DNA from: JAICMB01 sp035295125
Lineage (GTDB): Bacteria; Acidobacteriota; Terriglobia; Bryobacterales; Bryobacteraceae
Length of the DNA stretch: 64,000 bases
NCBI GenBank assembly: GCA_035295125.1
Contig: DATGJP010000116.1
Location: 106,669-170,668 of the forward strand
Direction: 5' to 3'
Shown here in pieces: positions 47,112 through 55,465 of the stretch; within the stretch, counting starts at the first letter, position 1; the number at the start of each line of letters is the position of its first letter. The notes beneath the pieces are model-generated. The model was given only the letters and a program-made list of their open reading frames with translations. It searched no databases and had not been told where the DNA came from. Position numbers and translations under genes: made by a program.

Positions 47112-47727
47112 AGGCCACCTGGGTGGCGTGCACGATAAATCGCTTGGGAGCTGAGCCTACGTAGTAGAACGGGTAGCATGTGACGAGCGTCAGCTCGTTG
47201 CCGCCTCCCGTGGGTTTTAGCACGCCGACGTCGCTCGGCATGACGATTTTGGTGGATTGCACCTGGTATTGATAGTCGCCGTCCAATGTCGAAACGACAA
47301 TCCTGTCGTTCTTTTTGATATTCCGCAGCGCCCGGAAGAATGTGTCGCGATGGCCCGCTAGAGCCGCGTTGCCGGGTTCTCCCGGCCAGGCCGTGGACGG
47401 GATGTGTCCGACGGCCTTCTCCAGCGTCCCCTGGTCGACACCTTCGCGCACGATAGCGGCAAGGCGCAGACGCGGGATTTCCAGCCGTCCGACCAGCTCA
47501 TTCGTCTCGTGACGCCGTTTCACCGGCGCTGGAGGACTCGGCTGCGAGGACGGCGGCGCCTCCGCCTGCTGCTGCCGCTGTTCCTGCCGGGCCTTGTCGA
47601 ACTTCCAATTCTCGTACGCCTGGTAAAGCTTGGCGTTCACGCCGGACCAGATGTAGTAATCAATGGCCGCCAAGCCCGCAATCAGAAAAGCAAACTCTAA
47701 AATGCGTAGTGTTCTGTTCCGGCTCAT
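47062..47727 (-). CDS. Sortase (class D-like transpeptidase)
   Basis: A 221-residue membrane sortase. An N-terminal helix (ILEFAFLIAGLAAIDYYIW) anchors it, a charged Gln/Pro-rich linker follows, and the sortase barrel spans about residues 75-205. The catalytic triad is visible: His126 in LAGHRDTFF, Cys184 in TLVTCYPF and Arg196 in PKRFIV. It should cleave a substrate of the LPxTA type, and such a protein is encoded two genes upstream (LPKTA at its C-terminus). Sortases are rare in diderm bacteria. It overlaps the VWA gene by four bases, hence co-translation. Confidence 0.93.
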   Translation of the reverse strand: MSRNRTLRILEFAFLIAGLAAIDYYIWSGVNAKLYQAYENWKFDKARQEQRQQQAEAPPSSQPSPPAPVKRRHETNELVGRLEIPRLRLAAIVREGVDQGTLEKAVGHIPSTAWPGEPGNAALAGHRDTFFRALRNIKKNDRIVVSTLDGDYQYQVQSTKIVMPSDVGVLKPTGGGNELTLVTCYPFYYVGSAPKRFIVHATQVASTPPRQQSASSISRPG

Positions 47728-48722
47728 CTGCTCTCACCCACGCCTTCCTCCGAGTAGAGGTAAGACGTTCTTGTTCGTGCAATCAGTTTGCCATGATCGG
47801 GAGCAGATACCGTTAGTTTGATGTGGCGGAGTTGCGATTTGCCGCTGCCACCGGCGGGAACATATCCAATCGTGTAGCGATTGCGGATATCCTTCGCAAT
47901 CCCCTTACAGATGGGCACTACTTCTTCGAGCTTTTGTGGAAAGTACGCCACGCCGCCACTGACCCGCGCGAGGTCGCGGAGAACGCCAGGATTGCGGTCT
48001 GGATCATCCTCGTCGAAAACTCCGACCGTGTAAATTGTCGCGAGTGACTTTTCGACCTGGTTCATGACGTCCTTGAAATTGTGCGTACTGATATTATCGC
48101 CGCCATCACTGATCAGCACCAGTGTCTTTTTATCGCGGCGGCCCCAGTCGAGCTGACGCAGCGACGCGAACAGGGCATCATATAGTGCGGTACGTCCTTC
48201 CGGCTGCGTACTCCACAGAGCATTGCGAAGCATGTTGGTGTTGTCGCTGAACAATACGCGATCGGGCAAGCCACGAAACACCTTCTCGTTGAAGTTGATG
48301 ACAAAGGTCTCGTCTTCAGGATTACTGGCGCCGATCAACGCTAGCGCCGCGGTAATCACCTCGGGGCGCTTGGAACGCATGCTTCCGCTCTCGTCGACGA
48401 CGATGCCAATCGAGACCGGCGCATCCTGGGACGCGAACTGCGTAATGGTCTGCGGCTTGCCATCTTCGGTTACGACGAAATTATCTTTCGTTAGGTCCGA
48501 GACAAATCCGCCGGCGGAATCCTTGACACTGACATCAAGCAGGACAAGCTTGACATTCGTTTTGATGGTGAAATCTCCCGGCGGTGGATCGCCCGGAGCT
48601 TGGGGAGGTGGCTGGACTCGCTCCGCGGTTGTTTCAATGCGACGACGTTGGCCGTACGAGACAAACAGCATTCCCGTTACGACAAAGGCTATTCCTGCTA
48701 CAAAGAGCGGATGTTTATGCAT
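47724..48722 (-). CDS. VWFA-related acidobacterial domain protein
   Basis: A 332-residue protein with an N-terminal hydrophobic segment (signal anchor, about 8-22) and a von Willebrand A-like domain with intact metal motif DESGS (near residue 110), TALYDALFASL and LVLISDGGDN. The segment VKLVLLDVSVKDSAGGFVSDLTKDNFVVTEDGKPQTI before it is the hallmark of the acidobacterial VWFA-related family. It lies between a transcription terminator and the sortase gene, which its stop overlaps. It probably works with the sortase or its anchored protein at the cell surface. It has no sorting signal itself. Confidence 0.9.
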   Translation of the reverse strand: MHKHPLFVAGIAFVVTGMLFVSYGQRRRIETTAERVQPPPQAPGDPPPGDFTIKTNVKLVLLDVSVKDSAGGFVSDLTKDNFVVTEDGKPQTITQFASQDAPVSIGIVVDESGSMRSKRPEVITAALALIGASNPEDETFVINFNEKVFRGLPDRVLFSDNTNMLRNALWSTQPEGRTALYDALFASLRQLDWGRRDKKTLVLISDGGDNISTHNFKDVMNQVEKSLATIYTVGVFDEDDPDRNPGVLRDLARVSGGVAYFPQKLEEVVPICKGIAKDIRNRYTIGYVPAGGSGKSQLRHIKLTVSAPDHGKLIARTRTSYLYSEEGVGESR

Positions 48723-48758
48723 TGTAAGCTAAGCCTCCGTCTATAAAGAAGCTACCCC

Positions 48759-48796
48759 AAAAACGCAGAACTGGCGCCAGTTTCCTGGCGCCAGTT
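48759..48796 (-). terminator. Rho-independent terminator after the LPKTA gene
   Basis: A perfect 12-bp stem (AACTGGCGCCAG, loop of four, complementary arm) at 48769-48796 is followed on the minus strand by a run of five T at 48763-48759, 28 bases after the stop of the LPKTA gene. It separates that gene from the VWA-sortase pair, either fully or as an attenuator. Confidence 0.85.
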
Positions 48797-48824
48797 GTAT
48801 AACCCTGCCGACTAAGATCGGCTG

Positions 48825-49511
48825 TTACGCGCGGACGGCTTTCAGTACGAAATAAGCGCCCAGCGAGAAGAGGCCGAATAGCCCGACCAGCGGAATAGTG
48901 CTGGCTGTCTTTGGCAGGTTTGCGGGAGCGGGTGCCGGCGCTGGAGCCGGGGGCTCGGGCACCGCACGCTCAGCTTCCTGAGGCTGTGGCGGAGGAGGAG
49001 GGGTCGCTTGCGCAACTTCCTGCTGTGGCGGAGCAGTTTGCTCCACGGGCGCCGTCGTCAGCTCAGATTCTTTCTCGGCATAAGTCGTCGGAACCTGCTG
49101 ATTGGTTTGTTTCGCTATCTGCATCGCTTCGGACTTGGGATAAGCGAATTCCTGGCCGAAATTGTCCCCAGGATAGAACCATGCGCGCAGAGCCTTGGGT
49201 TGTCCCGGAGGCGTTTCCCAGAACTCGAACTGGGTCTTGCCAGTCGGCTCGAGGCGATAGTTCGGGATGGCCAGAATGGTGGTCTCCAGGTGGGTCTCGT
49301 CGGCGTTAAAAATTTGCACAATATGACGGTTGGATTGCGAGTCCATCAATTTCATGACGTATTTGCCGGGGGGCAACACCATGTTGGGGACCTGGATTGC
49401 TTCGTTCACCGTGAGAATGGTTCTTTTGTTCCATTCATCGGCGCGAGCGGAAGGGGCGACCGCGACTCCTAGCAGGCCGACGGTCGCAAGGGCGAGAACT
49501 AAACGATTCAT
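48825..49511 (-). CDS. Exported protein with an LPKTA sortase-type sorting signal
   Basis: A 228-residue protein with a signal peptide (1-24, SARADE) and a compact N-terminal domain (about 25-125) reading as beta strands (AIQVPNMVLPPGKYVMKLMDS, FEFWETPPGQPKALRAWFYPGD). A Pro/Ala/Gln-rich flexible spacer spans about 150-197. The end is a classical sorting signal: LPKTA at 199-203, Ser, a hydrophobic helix (IPLVGLFGLFSLGAYFVL) and a basic tail KAVRA. The sortase two genes downstream is the obvious partner. A strong terminator follows. What the displayed domain does is unknown. Confidence 0.88.
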   Translation of the reverse strand: MNRLVLALATVGLLGVAVAPSARADEWNKRTILTVNEAIQVPNMVLPPGKYVMKLMDSQSNRHIVQIFNADETHLETTILAIPNYRLEPTGKTQFEFWETPPGQPKALRAWFYPGDNFGQEFAYPKSEAMQIAKQTNQQVPTTYAEKESELTTAPVEQTAPPQQEVAQATPPPPPQPQEAERAVPEPPAPAPAPAPANLPKTASTIPLVGLFGLFSLGAYFVLKAVRA

Positions 49512-49762
49512 TAGGTTAACTCCTCCTTACTGCTTCATCAAGTTCTTTCACTGCGGCTTGCTTGTGCCACGCAGCGGAACCGGCGGGCCGAAAGACATTC
49601 AAGAATTCACGGCCCTGTTCCGTAAGAGGCAGCTTTCATGCCAATAGCCGAAGCCCATATGAATTCAATAAGTTCCGGTCGGGGATCGCCGTAGGAGCGG
49701 CAAGAATTACGCAAAAACGGGCGTGCGCCGTAGAGAATTGTGTACGTTAGACGGTTGTTAGT

Positions 49763-51187
49763 TCACCGCTTGAGGGGATCTTCAATCCAGGGAGGTGTCG
49801 CTTCCATTAGTCGCCCGAGTTGCGGCTCCAAATGGCGCATTTTTTCCTTCATCTGCCAGGCGATCTGCCGGTAGCTGAAGTGTCCTTTCACGCCGGACCG
49901 GAGGCGGCAGATGTACTCAGCTTCGGCGAAGTCCATGCGAAAAAGGAACCGCGCGCGGGTCCCGAATGGGAGGAGATATTGAGAGCCCGGTTGCGGCAGT
50001 CGATTCGCGGCTTCGAATACCGCATCGAGCACGTTTTGATATTCCGCCGCAAGACCGGCATCGACAAGAGTGGCGGGCGTGTCGTATCCGAGCGAGGTGC
50101 CATACCGCTGCCGCAACTGCTGACAGCGCCGGTGGCGATGCAAGTCGCGATAGGCTCCAATGTCCATGATGATGTCGTAGACATATGGCCCTCCGCGAAA
50201 CGCCCGAAGCAGCTCGTCGCGCGTTGTTCGCGAGCGCAGGGCGACATCAATGACCTCGTTGCGCTGTGCCTCGCTCCAGGCGCAGGCCCTTTCGTACAGA
50301 TCGCGATACGGTCGCGCGGTAACAGGGTAGAGCAGGGTTGCAACGATGTCTGCTGTTGCATCGCTGGGACGCAGGAGATCGACGCAATCGGGCGCTGGGG
50401 CAGCCTCTCCGCTCAGATTCTGCTCCGCCCATTGCCGCAGGTCCGCGCGGCTTGCGGCGATGTGCGCATCGGTGTCGACATAGCGCGCGAGCGTGGGCGC
50501 GACCGGTTCTTTGTCCGCATCCAAGTTCCACTTGCACTCGGGCTCCGATGAACAGGCTTCCGCAATTTCGTCGGCGAGCGTGCGGATCTCGGCGTATTCG
50601 GATGCCTTCAGCCGGCGAATCTGCCGCTCCAGCGTGCGGATACTGGTGACTTGTCCCACACCCGTCGGAACCCCCAGGAAAAGCACGTAACGCGCGACGT
50701 CGAAGGCGCGTGCCGCGATGTTGCGCTTGTAGGCATCGGGCTTCATCGCTTCCGGTCGCGGCAGCTTGTCCGCGAGGTAGTCGAACACGGTGGCGTGAAT
50801 GCGGCCGTAGGCGTCGATCAGCAACCGTGTGGCTTCGACGTAGCGTGCCGCGTCCGCTTCGGAGAACTCGGAAGGGACGATCGCGCCGGACTTCGAGAAA
50901 TCCTGATAACGCGAGGAACGAGCCTGCCCGTCCCAAAGCTGCTCGTCTTCCACATCCGTTGCCGCGATTTCGGAAATGCCTTCGAAGCACGTAACGACGT
51001 GGCCGAGGTCGGCGATGGAGGCGTGGCCGTACTGGAAATAAAAGCTCTCCAGGAATTTTTGCGAGTCGTGAGTCCGCACCCATTCGATGGACTCGCGAAT
51101 CGAATCGGGTGAACGGCTGTATCGCGCTAACGCATAGGCGCACTTCTCCGGCGGCATCGGAGCGATGGTGAGGACACGCTTGGCCAT
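49763..51187 (-). CDS. thyX: Tandem ThyX-like protein (flavin-dependent thymidylate synthase family)
   Basis: A 474-residue protein, about twice the usual ThyX length, with two ThyX-like halves. The first half has YGHASIADLGHVVTCFEGISEIAA and ARSSRYQDFS but no RHR motif. The second has MDIGAYRDLHRHRRCQQLRQRYG with RHR at 351-353, yet position 361 of the RHRx7S signature is Arg instead of Ser. Family membership is clear, but canonical dUMP methylation with a complete active site is not assured; each half may supply part of it. Divergence from dut (25 bp) and nearby dcd place it in dTMP supply. Confidence 0.8.
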   Translation of the reverse strand: MAKRVLTIAPMPPEKCAYALARYSRSPDSIRESIEWVRTHDSQKFLESFYFQYGHASIADLGHVVTCFEGISEIAATDVEDEQLWDGQARSSRYQDFSKSGAIVPSEFSEADAARYVEATRLLIDAYGRIHATVFDYLADKLPRPEAMKPDAYKRNIAARAFDVARYVLFLGVPTGVGQVTSIRTLERQIRRLKASEYAEIRTLADEIAEACSSEPECKWNLDADKEPVAPTLARYVDTDAHIAASRADLRQWAEQNLSGEAAPAPDCVDLLRPSDATADIVATLLYPVTARPYRDLYERACAWSEAQRNEVIDVALRSRTTRDELLRAFRGGPYVYDIIMDIGAYRDLHRHRRCQQLRQRYGTSLGYDTPATLVDAGLAAEYQNVLDAVFEAANRLPQPGSQYLLPFGTRARFLFRMDFAEAEYICRLRSGVKGHFSYRQIAWQMKEKMRHLEPQLGRLMEATPPWIEDPLKR

Positions 51188-51212
51188 GAAAAGGCTATGA
51201 TAACTGCTTTAC

Positions 51213-51644
51213 ATGAAGATCCGAATCAAGCGGCTGACGCCGGAAGCGGCAATTCCCCATTACGCGCACGGTCCTTTAGAGGATGCCGGAATGGATCTGC
51301 GCGCCACAGCATCGGTGATGCTGGAGCCAAATGTACCGCAGGCGGTTCCGACCGGCCTCTCGATCGAGGTGCCCCCGGGTTATGAAGCGCAAATCCGGCC
51401 ACGGAGCGGTCTTGCGTTGAAGCACGCTATCACGCTGCCCAATAGTCCCGCGACCATCGATCCGGGGTATCGCGGCGAGATTCGTGTCATTCTATTGAAT
51501 CTCGGGCGGGAACATTATCAGGTACACGCGGGCGACCGCATCGCCCAGCTCGTCATTGCACGTTATGAAGCGGTGGAGTGGGAAGAGGGCGAGCTTAATG
51601 ATACGGCTCGCGGCGCCGGCGGATTTGGATCTTCGGGCCGGTAA
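51213..51644 (+). CDS. dut: dUTP diphosphatase
   Basis: A 143-residue trimeric dUTPase that hydrolyses dUTP to dUMP and keeps uracil out of DNA. All five motifs are present in order: DAGMDLRA, PRSGLALKH, NSPATIDPGYRGEI, GDRIAQLVIARY and RGAGGFGSSGR. ATG 51213 is the natural start. It is divergent from the ThyX-like gene with 25 bp between start codons, so the two share a promoter region. Confidence 0.97.
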   Translation: MKIRIKRLTPEAAIPHYAHGPLEDAGMDLRATASVMLEPNVPQAVPTGLSIEVPPGYEAQIRPRSGLALKHAITLPNSPATIDPGYRGEIRVILLNLGREHYQVHAGDRIAQLVIARYEAVEWEEGELNDTARGAGGFGSSGR

Positions 51645-52014
51645 CTGAGCGCTCGCTACGATTGTCTTCAAAACTATCGGCGCGATTCCCCGGCATGTTC
51701 TGAGGGTGCTGGGCGTTATTTTGGCGGTAATCATGACGCGGGTAGTGCGCCATCCTCGCATTTTTTGCTGACGTGATCCGTTGCGATGCAAGCGTTGCGC
51801 GAAGACTAACTGTTGTTTCCAGGGGGCTGTGGAAGGGTGAAGCAGGCGGTTTCGCCTGCCTTTGGATGAACCAAGAAAGGTCCACAAAAACACGATCTGG
51901 TAATCGTGGGACGTGGCGGATTTCCAATCCGCCGCAGATTTACAATCTGCATTACTTTGGCCGGGTGGCGGATTAGAAGATCCGCCGCAGGATGCAATCC
52001 CGCCTTACATTAGC
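51645..52014. repeat. Intergenic block of dispersed palindromic repeats
   Basis: This 370-bp gap between dut and dcd holds several palindromes. GGCGGTTTCGCC at 51846-51857 lies inside an 80-bp copy of the AAGGGTG-type repeat; GGCGGATTTCCAATCCGCC, GCAGATTTACAATCTGC and GGCGGATTAGAAGATCCGCC follow between 51915 and 51986. No gene is seen. The palindromes probably also serve as terminators for the two convergent genes. Confidence 0.7.
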
Positions 52015-52587
52015 TCAGCCCTTGAACTCACCCGCCAGGCGGCTGGCCAACGGGCGGTCCTGGCCGGCATATTTATTGCCCGCCTTCTTGCGATACGGAA
52101 CCGACGACGGCGTCGAGAGCTGCTCGAACGTGAAGGAGCAGATGCGCATGCCCGGATACAGCGCCACCGGCATGCGTCCCAGGTTGCTGAGTTCCAAGGT
52201 CGCCTTACCCGACCAGCCAGGATCGAACAGACCCGCCGTGCCGTGCACGATAATGCCGATACGACCCAAACTGGAGCGGCCCTCCAGACGTCCCAGAACA
52301 TCGTCGTCCAACTCCAGGTGTTCTTCCGTGATCGCGAGAACAAATTCACGTGGCTGTAATATGAACGGCTCGTGCGAAGCCACCACCACAGGCTTCATGA
52401 GGTCTTCGATTCCGCGCCTGTCCCGCAGATCGATATAGGGATAGCGGCTGTGTTCAAAGACGTTGAATTCCCCTCCCAGACGGAAGTCGACGGAACAGCT
52501 CCCAAACTGCTCCGGCGGCAGTTCCGGCGTTATGCGGATCTTCCCTTCCGCGATATAACGCTTGATATCGACGTCAGACAGGACCAT
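52015..52587 (-). CDS. dcd: dCTP deaminase
   Basis: A 190-residue dCTP deaminase of the dUTPase fold, which converts dCTP to dUTP and so feeds dut and thymidylate synthesis. It begins MVLSDVDIKRYIAEGKIRITP. The catalytic and binding motifs are visible: EFVLAITEEHLELDDDVLGRLEGRSSLGRIGI (Arg and Ser of the GRSSLGR loop), HGTAGLFDPGWSGKATLELSNLG and PGMRICSFTFEQL. It sits 22 bp after cheX and is probably the tail gene of the chemotaxis operon transcript. Confidence 0.95.
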   Translation of the reverse strand: MVLSDVDIKRYIAEGKIRITPELPPEQFGSCSVDFRLGGEFNVFEHSRYPYIDLRDRRGIEDLMKPVVVASHEPFILQPREFVLAITEEHLELDDDVLGRLEGRSSLGRIGIIVHGTAGLFDPGWSGKATLELSNLGRMPVALYPGMRICSFTFEQLSTPSSVPYRKKAGNKYAGQDRPLASRLAGEFKG

Positions 52588-52609
52588 AGATGAACCATGC
52601 TATCGCGAT

Positions 52610-53071
52610 TCACTCTGCCGGTCCTTCCACCAGAGTGAGCCAGAAAGGGCCTACTTCGGTTTCGAAAGCCAGGTCGCTGACCGGGTGTCCTGCGCACAAT
52701 CGCAGGGCGTAATCGCAACCGTCAACCACCGATGGCATCGAAAGCTTGATCCCGTTGCTCATGGTGCATTTGAGATTCCCGGCAATCATGTTTGCCAGTT
52801 CTCCGAGCACGTCCCGCACATCGTTGTCGACTGCCTCGGGAGGAGGTGTGCCGAGAAAACGTCCGGCCAGCCGGCAGACCGCCGGCGGAAAACATTGCGC
52901 CAGCACCGCGCCGTTCCAATTCCCGGTGAGATAAACGGCCGCGGTCAGGCACCCGCTTCTGACCGGGCATTTTTCCTCTCGTGAACTCACCTCCAGCCCC
53001 AGCATGGCCGTAAACACGGATTCAACAATCTCTTCCAGTTCATTTTTGTGTTTCCACACGGCGTCGCCCAT
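52610..53071 (-). CDS. cheX: CheX-type chemotaxis phosphatase
   Basis: A 153-residue protein of the CheX/CheC family, which removes phosphate from CheY-P. The active-site helix reads DVLGELANMIAGNLK, with Glu and Asn of the ExxN pair. Start ATG 53071 gives the expected length of a one-motif CheX. It follows cheR by 11 bp, and no CheZ or CheC is encoded in the cluster, so it is the likely signal-terminating phosphatase. Confidence 0.88.
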   Translation of the reverse strand: MGDAVWKHKNELEEIVESVFTAMLGLEVSSREEKCPVRSGCLTAAVYLTGNWNGAVLAQCFPPAVCRLAGRFLGTPPPEAVDNDVRDVLGELANMIAGNLKCTMSNGIKLSMPSVVDGCDYALRLCAGHPVSDLAFETEVGPFWLTLVEGPAE

Positions 53072-53082
53072 CGCTCATCCTC

Positions 53083-53913
53083 TCAAAGCGCTACGTATAC
53101 TACAGTCCCCCCGACCGTCTGGCGTCGGTACAGTTCCGCACACATGGGAATTCCCAGCTCCGCAGTCCCCAATACCACGCAACCGCCTTTGAACAATGTG
53201 CCGTGGATCTGACGCAGTATGCCGGCACGCGTTTCGAGGTCGAAATAGATCAGCACGTTCCTGCAAAGCGCTACGTCGAATGGCCCCAGGGCGCGCAGGT
53301 TCGAGCGCAGGTCGAGCTGCCGGAAACTCACCTTACGGCGGATCTCGTCCTTGAGCTGCCAGCTGAGGCCCGCTCGCCGGAAGTACTTCAGCAGCATTTG
53401 GGCCGGCAGACCGCGATTCACCTCGATCTGCGAATAGCTGCCTTCGCGCGCGCGGTCGAGGATGGTACCGTTCAGATCGGTCCCGAGAATATCGATGTTC
53501 CATTGCGCCAGGCCCATTTCCGAAAGCATCATGGCGAGACTATAGGCTTCCTGGCCGGTCGACGAAGCGGCTGACCAGAAGCTCAGTTTTCGCGAAGTCT
53601 GGCGCAGCGCCATCAAATCCGGCAGGAAGCCACGCCGCAACGCATCGTATTGCGTGGGCTCGCGGAAGAAATACGTTTCGTTCGTCGTAATTGCTTCTAC
53701 GACGCGGCGGCGCACAACACGGTCGTGGTCCGCTTGCAGAAGTAGACAGAGCTCATCGAGCGTGCGCAAACCTTGCTCGCGCATGATCGGGATGAGGCGG
53801 GCCTCCAGAAGATATTCCTTGCCCTGTTCGAGGACAATTCCGGAGTCCGTATAGATTTGCCGGCACAGGAAGAACAGGTTCTCGGGTTGTATAGTCGCCG
53901 CAGTCGCGCCCAT
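53083..53913 (-). CDS. cheR: Chemotaxis protein methyltransferase CheR
   Basis: A 276-residue S-adenosylmethionine-dependent methyltransferase that methylates glutamates of the chemoreceptor. The N-terminal helical domain (1-80) contains GIVLEQGKEYLLEARL; then ITTNETYFFREPTQYDAL, KLSFWSAASSTGQEAYSLAM (SAM-binding loop, Ala-Ala for the usual Ala-Gly), ILGTDLNGTILDRAREGSYS and DVALCRNVLIYFD. The spacing to cheB is 15 bp. No C-terminal NWETF-binding pentapeptide handling can be inferred. Confidence 0.95.
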   Translation of the reverse strand: MGATAATIQPENLFFLCRQIYTDSGIVLEQGKEYLLEARLIPIMREQGLRTLDELCLLLQADHDRVVRRRVVEAITTNETYFFREPTQYDALRRGFLPDLMALRQTSRKLSFWSAASSTGQEAYSLAMMLSEMGLAQWNIDILGTDLNGTILDRAREGSYSQIEVNRGLPAQMLLKYFRRAGLSWQLKDEIRRKVSFRQLDLRSNLRALGPFDVALCRNVLIYFDLETRAGILRQIHGTLFKGGCVVLGTAELGIPMCAELYRRQTVGGTVVYVAL

Positions 53914-53928
53914 GAGTGAGATTCGAGC

Positions 53929-55029
53929 CTAGGCTCCCTCCACCGTGCGAAGGATCGCCGGAACGATAGCGTCCAGCGGGAAGACGACATCGGCGACCCC
54001 GTTCCTTACCAGGGCGCCTGGCATTCCCCAAACGACGCTGCTGGCTTCATCCTGCGCCAGAATCGAAGCGCCCAGCGCCCTCAGCTTCTGAGCTCCTCGC
54101 AGACCATCCTGTCCCATACCCGTAAGCACGGCGGCGATTACGGCTCCGCCATAAGCATCGGCGAGCGATGAGAATAACGCATCCACCGCCGGGCGGCAGG
54201 AATTTAAAGGCGGCGATTGATCCAGGGCGATCTCGGCGCCATCAGGGCTGTTCAAAACCTTCATGTGGTAATCGCCCGGCGCAATGTAGACACATCCGGG
54301 ACGCGGCTTCTCCCCCGGTGAAGGTTCCTTCACGGCCAGTTGCGACAAGCCGGCCAGCCGTTCCGCCAGAAACTTGGTGAACAATGGCGGCATGTGTTGC
54401 ACGATAAATATCGGAAGCCTGAATTCAGCCGGGAACGTGGGCAGGATGGAGGTCAATGCTACGGGACCGCCGGTGGAGACACCTATTGCGACGGCGCGCG
54501 GACGGAAGCGCACTTTGAGACACTCTCCGAAACGTGGCGCGTCAAAAGCCGCGGGCCGAACCTGCGGGGCGGCCGGGTGCGCGGTTTCAAAGCGGAAGAA
54601 CTGGCGGACTTTGGGAATCAGCTCCTGGCGGAGGTTGGCCATGGAGACATCCAGCGAACCGGAGTTCGAGGCTTTCGTGACATAGTCATCCGCCCCGAGT
54701 GACAAGGCATCGATGGTGGCCGCGGCGCCCCGCTCCGTCATAGTGCTGAACATGATCACGCGCGTATCGCGATCGGCGCGGCGCAATCGTCTCAGCATTT
54801 CGAGACCGTCGAGCTCGGGCATCTCGATGTCGAGCGTGATCACGTCGGGATTCAACTGCGCGACCCGTTCGAGAGCCAGAGCTCCGTTGGCCGCAACTCC
54901 CACCACTTCGAGCGCCGGGTCCTGCTCCAGCGCGTGAGTGACGAGCCGTCGAATCACGACCGAATCGTCCACCACGAGGACGCGGATCTTCTCCCCCGGT
55001 TTCAGTGACCGAGCCTGAATGGGCCGCAT
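53929..55029 (-). CDS. cheB: Protein-glutamate methylesterase CheB
   Basis: A 366-residue response regulator methylesterase. The receiver domain (residues 15-130) has VVDDSVVIRR, phosphoacceptor Asp in VITLDIEMPELDG and the Lys in YVTKASN. The esterase domain (about 175-360) has the serine nucleophile in GVSTGGPVAL, His in VQHMPPLFTKFLAERL and Asp in LTGMGQDGLRGA. It demethylates or deamidates receptors in opposition to CheR. It starts eight bases after cheY. Confidence 0.97.
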   Translation of the reverse strand: MRPIQARSLKPGEKIRVLVVDDSVVIRRLVTHALEQDPALEVVGVAANGALALERVAQLNPDVITLDIEMPELDGLEMLRRLRRADRDTRVIMFSTMTERGAAATIDALSLGADDYVTKASNSGSLDVSMANLRQELIPKVRQFFRFETAHPAAPQVRPAAFDAPRFGECLKVRFRPRAVAIGVSTGGPVALTSILPTFPAEFRLPIFIVQHMPPLFTKFLAERLAGLSQLAVKEPSPGEKPRPGCVYIAPGDYHMKVLNSPDGAEIALDQSPPLNSCRPAVDALFSSLADAYGGAVIAAVLTGMGQDGLRGAQKLRALGASILAQDEASSVVWGMPGALVRNGVADVVFPLDAIVPAILRTVEGA

Positions 55030-55036
55030 AGCGCGC

Positions 55037-55417
55037 CTATGCAGCGACCCCCGCCAGCCGCAACTTGTCCAGCAGAATGTCCTTGGTGAACGGCTTCATG
55101 ACGTATTCGTTGGCGCCGCAATCGAGGGCGATCGCCATCTGCTCCACCTCCGCCTCGGTGGTCACCATGATGACCGGCGTCGCGGCGTGGCGTGAATCGG
55201 CGCGGATCTGCTTCAACAGTTCCAGGCCATCCATAACGGGCATGTTCCAGTCGGCCATTACGAGGTCGACCACATCCAGGCACTGCAACACCTGGAGCGC
55301 TTCTTCTCCGTTTCCGGCTTCCGAGACGTCAAAACCCGCCTCGCGGAGGGTGCGGGCGAGAATCATGCGAATGGCCCGCGAATCGTCAACAACAATCGCT
55401 TTCGGCATATGTTTCAT
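55037..55417 (-). CDS. cheY: CheY-like single-domain response regulator
   Basis: A 126-residue receiver protein. Acidic pocket VVDDSRAIR, phosphoacceptor Asp in LVMADWNMPVMDGLELL, Thr in VIMVTTEAE and Lys in YVMKPFTKDIL are all intact. The Trp-Asn after the Asp (DWNMP) is typical of flagellar-motor CheYs. It is encoded between the MCP and cheB in the chemotaxis operon and should carry the signal to the motor or other output. A second ATG three codons in is also possible. Confidence 0.94.
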   Translation of the reverse strand: MKHMPKAIVVDDSRAIRMILARTLREAGFDVSEAGNGEEALQVLQCLDVVDLVMADWNMPVMDGLELLKQIRADSRHAATPVIMVTTEAEVEQMAIALDCGANEYVMKPFTKDILLDKLRLAGVAA

Positions 55418-55465
55418 GGCAGGCAGGCGCGGCCCGGCACTCCGCCGAGCCGCGCCAGGTTCCTG

